A stretch of 64,000 nucleotides of DNA from JASLEW01 sp035544895 (lineage in GTDB: Bacteria; Acidobacteriota; Thermoanaerobaculia; Multivoradales; UBA5704): contig DASZZM010000009.1 of NCBI GenBank assembly GCA_035544895.1, positions 62,001-126,000 on the forward strand, given 5' to 3'. The position numbers and the translations under genes were made by a program. The notes beneath the pieces are model-generated. The model did not search any database. It was given only the letters and a program-made list of their open reading frames with translations, and had not been told where the DNA came from. Shown here in pieces: positions 58,367 through 64,000 of this stretch (the stretch's first letter is position 1; each line of letters opens with the position of its first letter).

Positions 58367-61300
58367 GCGGCCAGCTGATCGTCGTCCTGCTGGCCCTGTC
58401 GCTCGAGCAGTGGCGGCTGGTGCATACGACCGGTGCCGTCGAGACGGTCTGGGGCACCCCTCGGCAGGTGGCGGTTGAAGAGCTGCGCTCCGCGTGGGTG
58501 TGGAGCGCGGGCTCGGTGCCCCGGCGGGTGCCACTGTCGCGCATCGGCCGCGAGCACCTCTCCGACGAGGCGGGCCGCCTTGCGGTCCGCGTCATCCGGC
58601 GGGCTGCCGGCAAGGCGCCGAGCGAGCTCCGCGTCGTCGCGGCGCCGGGCGAGATGTGGCCGGAGGTGTCCGAGAACGCGCTGCCGAGCTGGCCGATCCC
58701 CAAGGACGGCCGGCTCGCGCTGCCTCTCGACCGCGGACGCCCCTGGCGGCTGCGGCTGGCCGGGCCCGGCGAGGGCAGCTGGTGGGTCGAGGTGCTGCCG
58801 GGCCAGAGGGCCGCGCTGCTGATCTCGACGCCGGCACGGGGCATCGACCTCACCGTGCTCGACAGCGACGGCAGACCGGCAGCCGGCGTCAATGCGATGG
58901 TGCAAGAGGCGGCCGCACGCGGCGGCACGCTCAAGACGTGGGCGAGCCTGTACGGAAACCTCGGGCGGCTTCAGGCGCCCGGCCTTCCGGACGAAGCGGA
59001 GGTCTCGCTCATGGTGTTCAGGCGAGGAGCGATGCCCCTGGTGGTGCGCGGGCGGCCGAGCACGCTGCCCCGCGAGGTGCGACTGCGGGCGGGGGGTGAG
59101 CTCGCCGGCCGCCTGGCGGACGAGCGCGGCGCGCCGCTTGCCGGCGCGGTCGTCGAGGCGGAGTTTTTCGTCGCGAGCGAGCTGCCGGAGGTCACGGTCG
59201 TCAAGAGCCGGAGCGGCGCCAAGGGCGAATGGCGCCTGGCCGGGCTGCCCGCGGGCAAGGTGGCGTGGACGGCCGCCGCGCCTGGCTATGTGCCTGTCTC
59301 CGAGACGGTCGAGCTCGAAGCCGGGGCGCAGGTGAACCTCGGGAGGCGCACGATGAGCGCGGGGGTCGGGCTCGCCGTCGAGGTGGTCGATGAGGCCGAA
59401 ACGCCGGTCGCCGGCGCGCGCGTCGAGGGAGGATCGCGAAGCCTTGCGGCCACCACGGATGGGACGGGTCTGGCGCGGCTCTCAGGGCTGCCGGCCGCGC
59501 CGCTCGCGCTGCGGGCTTCGGCGCCGGGCCACCTGCAGGCCGCGCTGCACCTCAACCTGCCGTTCCCGCCGAAGGCTCGCATTGTGCTGCCGCGGGCGTT
59601 CACGCTCACCGGCAGGCTGGTCGATGCGAGCGGCGCCCCCGTCCTCCGGGGTGCCGCGCGGGTCGATTTCCGCAACTGCCAGCGCGAGCAGGCGCTGCGC
59701 GAAGGGGGCAGGTTCAGCTTCGAGCTGCCACCGGCAAGCGAAGGCGGCGAGCTCATCCTTCGATCGCCGGCGACCCGGGAGCTGCGCGTGCGGGTCGCGC
59801 CCGGGAGCTCCGGGGAGGAGCGCGACCTGGGCGATCTGACGGCGCCGGCCGGGCTGGCGGTGAGCGGCCGCGTGGTGCGGGCCGACGACGGCCAGCCGGT
59901 GCCCGGCGCCCGCATCTGGTCCACCCGCCAGGGGCCGGAGGGTCCGGCAGTCGCCTGGGCCTCGCGCGACCTCCTGGAGGCCACTTCCGGGGAGGACGGC
60001 GGATTCCTGCTCTCGGGCCTCCTGCCGGCGCATCTCTCGCTGCGCGTCGAGGCCGCGGGCCTCGCACGCCGGCAGATCGACCTCGCGCTCGGGGGCGAGG
60101 AGAGCGGCGCGGGGCCGGACGGCACGATCGACATCGGGTCGATCGCGCTGGGAGAGGGCGCCACGTTGCGGGTGCACGTGGACAGGCGCGGCGCCGACCG
60201 GGAGGGCGCCGTCGCCCGGGCGGACCTGGGCAATCGGTGGCTCGAGCCCGACATGCTCTCCGCGCAGGTGTGGAATGGCGAGGCGGTGCTGCCCGGCGTG
60301 CCGGCGGGCAAGGTGACCGTCTCGGTCGTCGCCGGGCGGCGGCTGGTCTGCGAGCGGGTCACCGAGGTGCCCGAGGGCGGGGAGCTCGACGTGGACTGCC
60401 GGGGTCCGGGGCTGAAGGTCGCCGGCGTGGTGACGGTGGGGGGTGCCCCGGCCGGCGGCGGCCTGCTCGGTTGGCAGATGCCGGACACCGACGTGCCCGG
60501 CCGGATCGACACCGTCATCTCGCCGGCGGGCCTGCGCCAGCAGCAGCTCGCGGGCGGCGGCCGGCCGCAGGTGAACGTGGCGGTCGGCGCGGACGGGCGG
60601 TTCGAGACCGAGGAGCTGACCGCGGGGCACTGGCGGGTGCTGTGGTTTTACCAGGGCTCGGCGAGCAGCGAGGTCACGGTGGACATCCCCGAGGGCGACC
60701 ACTTCGAGACCGTCCTGGGCTTCCCGGGCTTTGCGGTGACGGGGACGGTCAGCGACGCGGTCGGCAAGCCGGTCGAAGGGGCGAGGGTGCGCGAGCTCGT
60801 CAGCGGCGCTCTCGCCATGAGCGGGGCGGACGGGAGCTTCTCGCTGACCGGGCTCAAGGCGGGCAAGGCCGCGGTCGAGGCCCGGCTGCGCGACCAGGCA
60901 AGCCAGGTGGCCGAGCTCGAGCTGGCGGCGGAGCGGCCGCCGGCGCCGCTGCGCCTGGTCCTGGGCGACCGCAAGGGGCAGACGGTGGCGGTGCAGGTCC
61001 TCGGGGCCTCGGGCGCGCCGGTTGCCGGCGCGTTCGTGTTCCTCGAGGAGGCCGGCAAGGGCCAGCGGCTCCTGGTCGCCGACGGCGCGGGCAAGGCGAC
61101 GGCGACGCTCGAGCCGCCGCTGCCGGCGCAGGTGCGCGCCGCGGCGTTCGCCGGCGGCTCATGGGCGTTCGGCGGGTGGTCGAGCCGGGAGGCCGCCGAG
61201 GAGGGGCTGGCCCTGCAGGTGGGCAACGGCGGGTCGTCGCTGACTGTAACGACGTCGAAGCGCGATGGGTCGCCGCGCATCGTCGGCCCGGAGGGGTGGG

Positions 61301-61467
61301 AGGTTTCCTGGCTGCTGCGGCAGTTGGGGGTGCCGCCGGCTCTGTCGCCGCGGCGGCCGCTGCGGGTGGGCGGGCTGGCGCCGGGGACGTATACGGTGTC
61401 GCTCGGCGGGGCGAGCGTGAGTGTGGCGGTGGCGGCGGATAGGGCGGGGGAGGGGGTGCTGGAGTGA
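58363..61467 (+). CDS. Giant secreted protein of carboxypeptidase-regulatory (CarbReg/Cna-B-like) repeats
   Basis: About 1034 residues from TTG 58363, translationally coupled to the previous gene (TTGA). A hydrophobic segment (SGQLIVVLLALSLEQW) acts as a signal. The body holds about nine repeats of the CarboxypepD_reg type, recognisable as 'V.D..G.PV.GA.V....G....T...G.F.L.GL..G...L.A....' (e.g. VRGRPSTLPREVRLRAGGELAGRLADERGAPLAGAVVEAEFFV; FTLTGRLVDASGAPVLRGAARVDF). Such repeats form beta-sandwich stalks or scaffolds on the outside of the cell. No anchor or catalytic domain was found. Confidence 0.8.
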   Translation: MSGQLIVVLLALSLEQWRLVHTTGAVETVWGTPRQVAVEELRSAWVWSAGSVPRRVPLSRIGREHLSDEAGRLAVRVIRRAAGKAPSELRVVAAPGEMWPEVSENALPSWPIPKDGRLALPLDRGRPWRLRLAGPGEGSWWVEVLPGQRAALLISTPARGIDLTVLDSDGRPAAGVNAMVQEAAARGGTLKTWASLYGNLGRLQAPGLPDEAEVSLMVFRRGAMPLVVRGRPSTLPREVRLRAGGELAGRLADERGAPLAGAVVEAEFFVASELPEVTVVKSRSGAKGEWRLAGLPAGKVAWTAAAPGYVPVSETVELEAGAQVNLGRRTMSAGVGLAVEVVDEAETPVAGARVEGGSRSLAATTDGTGLARLSGLPAAPLALRASAPGHLQAALHLNLPFPPKARIVLPRAFTLTGRLVDASGAPVLRGAARVDFRNCQREQALREGGRFSFELPPASEGGELILRSPATRELRVRVAPGSSGEERDLGDLTAPAGLAVSGRVVRADDGQPVPGARIWSTRQGPEGPAVAWASRDLLEATSGEDGGFLLSGLLPAHLSLRVEAAGLARRQIDLALGGEESGAGPDGTIDIGSIALGEGATLRVHVDRRGADREGAVARADLGNRWLEPDMLSAQVWNGEAVLPGVPAGKVTVSVVAGRRLVCERVTEVPEGGELDVDCRGPGLKVAGVVTVGGAPAGGGLLGWQMPDTDVPGRIDTVISPAGLRQQQLAGGGRPQVNVAVGADGRFETEELTAGHWRVLWFYQGSASSEVTVDIPEGDHFETVLGFPGFAVTGTVSDAVGKPVEGARVRELVSGALAMSGADGSFSLTGLKAGKAAVEARLRDQASQVAELELAAERPPAPLRLVLGDRKGQTVAVQVLGASGAPVAGAFVFLEEAGKGQRLLVADGAGKATATLEPPLPAQVRAAAFAGGSWAFGGWSSREAAEEGLALQVGNGGSSLTVTTSKRDGSPRIVGPEGWEVSWLLRQLGVPPALSPRRPLRVGGLAPGTYTVSLGGASVSVAVAADRAGEGVLE

Positions 61468-61637
61468 GGGCGGACGGCGCTTGGAGTGCATGATGAAGCC
61501 TCTCTCAAGTGTCACAATCTTGCTCTCGACGGCAACTGTTAGGGTAGAGGCTCATGCGCGCAATACTCACGGCGGCCTGAAAGCCCGACCGATCCCCCGG
61601 TCGTGGGCATGGCATCTGCCGCAGAGAGGAGTTACCG

Positions 61638-62249
61638 ATGAAGTCCCGCCCCGCCATCCGTGCCGCCACCGCGGTCATCGCCGTACTCCTGGCCCTGGCC
61701 CTGCCGGGCGTGGCGCAGGCCAGCGTCAACCTCGACGAGCGCATCGACATCAACTTGAGCCAGGCCGAGCTGGCGGCCTTCTTCAATGCCTTCGCCGAGC
61801 TGACCGGCGCCCAGATCGTGCTCGCACCGGGGCTCGACGCCACGCAGAAGATCTCGATCCGGCTTGACCACGTTTCGGCGCGCACCGTTCTTGGCGCCGC
61901 ATGCGAGAGCATCGGCTGTCGCTGGCACGTGCGCGACGAGATGCTGGTGATCGAGCCGCTGGCCGCCGGGGCGCGGAACCGGGGCGTCCAGCAGCTGGAC
62001 GAACCGATCGACATCAGGCTCTCGGGTGCCAACGTGCGGGAGGTGCTCAGCGCGGTGGCCCAGATGCTCGGCGCCGACCTCTCGCTCGACGAGTCGCTGG
62101 CCGTCCGCGCCATCAGTCTGGAGTTGACCGGGCGCGGCATTCGAGAAGCCCTCGATTCTGCCTGCGCCAGGCTGGGCTGCCATTGGCAGCTGGTGGCCGG
62201 GGAGGGTCGGCCGCTTCTGCGGCTGCAAGCCGGTCTGCCTGGCGCGTAA
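61638..62249 (+). CDS. Exported protein with two STN (secretin/TonB N-terminal) domains
   Basis: A 203-residue protein with signal peptide (MKSRPAIRAATAVIAVLLALALPGVAQAS). Two STN-like units follow: DINLSQAELAAFFNAFAELTGAQIVLAPGLDATQKISIRLDHVSARTVLGAACESIGCRWHVRDEMLVIEP and DIRLSGANVREVLSAVAQMLGADLSLDESLAVRAISLELTGRGIREALDSACARLGCHWQL. STN domains are periplasmic signalling modules of secretins and TonB-dependent receptors; as stand-alone proteins they can link envelope signals to regulators. GAGAGGAGTTACCG precedes ATG 61638. Confidence 0.88.
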   Translation: MKSRPAIRAATAVIAVLLALALPGVAQASVNLDERIDINLSQAELAAFFNAFAELTGAQIVLAPGLDATQKISIRLDHVSARTVLGAACESIGCRWHVRDEMLVIEPLAAGARNRGVQQLDEPIDIRLSGANVREVLSAVAQMLGADLSLDESLAVRAISLELTGRGIREALDSACARLGCHWQLVAGEGRPLLRLQAGLPGA

Positions 62250-62252
62250 CGG

Positions 62253-62340
62253 CAAGGGTCGAACGCCGCCTTGGAGGCGGTCAGGCAATGGGTGTTCGAA
62301 CCGGCGGGCATCCGGGTCGGAGGCGAGCACGCAAAGAAAG
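62253..62340 (+). pseudogene. Vestige of a TonB C-terminal domain
   Basis: Immediately after the STN gene, one frame reads GSNAALEAVRQWVFEPAGIRVGGEHAKKES, which matches the TonB_C core (aAleAvrqWrFePa...). No full domain or start codon is present. It may be a remnant of a TonB-type gene once adjacent to the STN gene. Confidence 0.45.
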
Positions 62341-62372
62341 AGTCCGCGCCCGATCGTTTCGCCCGGCCCCGG

Positions 62373-63398
62373 CTACGGAGTCTCTCCGAAGACCACCAGC
62401 GCCACCGGGAATGGGACGCTCACCCAGGTGGCATGAGGAAAGTCGGGCTTTTCGATCACTTTCAGCACGCTGAGCGGTTCCACGGTGAAGATGCCGATGA
62501 TATCCAGGGGCGGCGGCGTTCCACCCGCCTTCTGGATGGCGAGCAGCTTGTCATAGAAGTCGCTTCCCTTGAGGGCGTAGAGCTTGAGGAGCTCAAAGCG
62601 CGTCCCGGAGGACTGTCCGTTCTGGTCGACCGGCAGGACTCGGGCAATCGCCGTCGCGAAACCTTCCAGGGTCTGATCCGGTTTGGGGCGAATCGTCGCC
62701 GGGAGCACTTTCGCCTGGAACCGGGCGAAGTTCGAGGCCTGCCCGCGCTTGCAGTTGGCGCCGAAGCAGTAGTCGAACTCGATGGGCGTCAGGTTCGCTT
62801 CGCTGGAGCCGCCGCCGCAACCTTCGCAGACCCAGAGCTGAAGACCCATCATCTGCCGCACGATCGAGACCGACTTGTAGCCGAGGCCTTCGACCACCCG
62901 CAGCTTGCTGGTGAAATCCAGGACGTCCGTGCCCCCGCACTTCAGGGTCTGGAGGGGGTGCAGCTCCATGAAGTGATTGGGGTTGGAGCATCCGCTGCCG
63001 CTGGTGAGGTGCTCTGGCCAGACGCGGACGAACCCGTGGGCCACGCAGTCCTTGTTGGCGAAGGCGTTGATCGCGGTGCGCCAGTTCTTGCCCTGTTCGG
63101 CGCAGACGTTCGGAGGCTCCAGCACGACGCCTTGGAAGTCGCTGATGGAAGGATCGGAGAGCTGGGCTCCGGTATGAAGCTCGCAGTCCTTGTCGGGCGC
63201 GTGCACGGGTCCAGCCGGCCCGGACTTCGGATCGCCACAGAAGAGGTTGACCGCGACGTCTCTGACAGGACCATGCGCCCAGTCGGTCACGAACGCCCTC
63301 GTCAGCTCGAACTGGCTGGCGTGATCCTGGGCGGGGAGGGTGGAAGACGCGAGAAGGGAAAGAACGGCTCCCAGAGTCGCGCGGGAATACACCTTCAC
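62373..63398 (-). CDS. Secreted protein of unknown function
   Basis: A 341-residue precursor with signal peptide (MKVYSRATLGAVLSLLASSTLPAQ). The GTG start at 63398 is decided by AGGAGG five bases upstream; the in-frame GTG at 63404 is inside that site and is not used. The mature protein has several Cys (FCGDPKSG, NVCAEQGKNW, KDCVAHGF, GCSNPNH, LKCGGTD, WVCEGCGGG, DYCFGANCKRG), i.e. at least five probable disulfides, and a C-terminal beta-rich domain (IIGIFTVEPLSVLKVIEKPDFPHATWVSVPFPVALVVFG). I do not recognise the family. Confidence 0.7.
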   Translation of the reverse strand: MKVYSRATLGAVLSLLASSTLPAQDHASQFELTRAFVTDWAHGPVRDVAVNLFCGDPKSGPAGPVHAPDKDCELHTGAQLSDPSISDFQGVVLEPPNVCAEQGKNWRTAINAFANKDCVAHGFVRVWPEHLTSGSGCSNPNHFMELHPLQTLKCGGTDVLDFTSKLRVVEGLGYKSVSIVRQMMGLQLWVCEGCGGGSSEANLTPIEFDYCFGANCKRGQASNFARFQAKVLPATIRPKPDQTLEGFATAIARVLPVDQNGQSSGTRFELLKLYALKGSDFYDKLLAIQKAGGTPPPLDIIGIFTVEPLSVLKVIEKPDFPHATWVSVPFPVALVVFGETP

Positions 63399-63622
63399 AG
63401 GCACCTCCTTTTAGAAAAGCAAGTTCCGCCAGCGCGGCGAAGAGAATACTACCACGCCGCATCGGGCACTGTGCCATGCCTCAATCTCGGTTCGTCTTGC
63501 GTTCTTCGTCGGCTTTCGTCTTCGCGGCGCCGGCAACGTTTTCGTGTAGTAAACGTTCTTGTCGATCGAACTCTTGGCGCGACGGCTTGCCACGAACTCT
63601 TGCTAGCGCTGGACGCGCATGG

Positions 63623-63706
63623 CCAGGCGTCGGCGAGGCTGTGGGCGTACTTGAGGTCTTCGAGGCCGTGGGGCACGACCACGAGGGGGTCGTAGCGAGC
63701 GGAGGT
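63623..63706 (-). pseudogene. Fragment of a VirD4/TraG-type coupling protein
   Basis: The minus-strand frame reads TSARYDPLVVVPHGLEDLKYAHSLADAW, clearly homologous to residues of the large fusion at 45663-49964 (ARYNPLLVIPRGAEDVKHAQGVADVL). Only about 28 codons remain. Located between a secreted protein gene and the ABC exporter gene. Confidence 0.6.
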
Positions 63707-63748
63707 GCCGTCGTGGGAGGCTCAAGAGAAGGCGCCGGGGCTGCGGTG

Positions 63749-64000
63749 TCAGGGGTGGGCGATGAGGATGAGGGTGGGGGCGCGGCGCAGGACGCAGTCG
63801 AGGGTGCGGTCCAGGGTCTCGGGGTCGAGGGCGGCGAGGCTCTCGTCGAGGATCAGGAGAAGGGGCGGTAGGGGCCCGGTTGGTCCGGGGTGCGCTTGCA
63901 AGAGGGCGCGGGCGACGAAGAGACGGCCCTTCTCGCCGTGCGAGAGCTGCCAGCCCGCTTCGCCGACGGGTTGATCGAACCCGGCGGGCATGCGGTCGAG
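63749..64000 (-). CDS. ABC transporter ATPase domain, partial (C-terminus)
   Basis: The C-terminal 83 codons of an ABC protein enter from the right edge. The signature reads QLSHGEKGRLFVARALLQ (LSHGE, a variant of LSGGQ), then Walker B LLLILDESLAALDPET and switch TLILIAHP before an immediate stop. The lead MPAGFDQPVGEAGWQ is like exporter-type (ABCB/peptidase exporter) proteins. The missing 30-40 residues that usually follow the switch His could be natural for this subfamily or a truncation, since a coupling-protein fragment begins just beyond. Whether it is a peptide exporter cannot be told from this part. Confidence 0.75.
   Translation of the reverse strand, partial: LDRMPAGFDQPVGEAGWQLSHGEKGRLFVARALLQAHPGPTGPLPPLLLILDESLAALDPETLDRTLDCVLRRAPTLILIAHP

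Noticed and set aside
62271..63695. 474-codon plus-strand frame
   Set aside because: It runs antisense through a protein with a signal peptide and a strong ribosome binding site; only its first 25 codons (TonB-like) have meaning.

Overview
The window is high-GC bacterial DNA, most likely from an Acidobacteriota-type genome (Thermoanaerobaculia or Holophagae-like). The signs are two ADOP-type permeases (acidobacterial duplicated orphan permeases), one of them translationally coupled to a PadR regulator, many secreted proteins with small Cys-rich or Gly-rich tails, TPR and Sel1 proteins, a lysyl-endopeptidase-like protease with the C-terminal domain common in this phylum, and compact operons with ATGA or TGATG overlaps. 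No rRNA, intact tRNA, CRISPR array or transposase is visible. This assignment is inference from gene content, not from a marker gene.

Layout. 0-12 kb: CO/xanthine-dehydrogenase-type molybdenum hydroxylase genes (the large subunit runs off the left edge), a PDZ-Sel1 lipoprotein, a von-Willebrand-like secreted protein, a YCII protein, a ParE/RelE-type toxin-antitoxin pair with a clear operator, pirin, a small secreted protein divergent from a TPR protein, a B12-binding radical SAM enzyme and tatA. 12-14.2 kb: a degraded island (hicAB, truncated Uma2, DUF4062/RHS debris, an antitoxin with a truncated parE) ending exactly at a displaced 3' fragment of a selenocysteine tRNA gene. 14.2-26 kb: transglutaminase, CPHC thioredoxin-like protein, intact ADOP permease, a degenerate histidine kinase, an ICMT-like methyltransferase, a Gly-rich repeat protein, a MetE-like methyltransferase coupled to a hybrid histidine kinase, and an ArsR regulator.

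26-33.6 kb is the most unusual part. Two tandem-paralogous HTH(XRE)-TPR regulators flank a small secreted protein carrying two CGLDPGG-type motifs. Directly downstream lie a 56-residue signal-peptide-bearing ORF ending in GGGLIDPGGG and a 10-codon ORF, MGGGVIDPGG, both with strong ribosome binding sites. The arrangement recalls peptide-sensing HTH-TPR (RRNPP-type) systems and is my best candidate for an undescribed system. A weaker relative (secreted protein ending DPNGVCH, divergent from a TPR gene) sits at 8-9.6 kb.

33.6-45.6 kb: a saccharopine-dehydrogenase-like gene, cupin, a second ArsR, feruloyl-CoA synthase-like ligase, PadR plus a broken ADOP permease, a secreted serine protease, and a NarL-type two-component pair with terminator. 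45.6-50 kb: a 1433-residue fusion of a MobC-like N-terminus to a VirD4/TraG coupling ATPase. 50-64 kb: several secreted Cys-rich small proteins, two of them paired with beta-propeller proteins, a sigma factor with two membrane partners, a giant carboxypeptidase-regulatory-repeat protein, a double-STN protein, and the end of an ABC exporter.

A palindromic repeat family (GCGCCGGG-N6-CCCGGCGC with short linkers) has invaded both intergenic DNA and reading frames at no fewer than four places, always in frame when inside genes. Gene debris is frequent: duplicated 3' end of the saccharopine-dehydrogenase gene at 56.4 kb, a TraG fragment at 63.6 kb, a TonB C-terminal vestige at 62.3 kb and a glycosyltransferase N-terminus at 50.3 kb.
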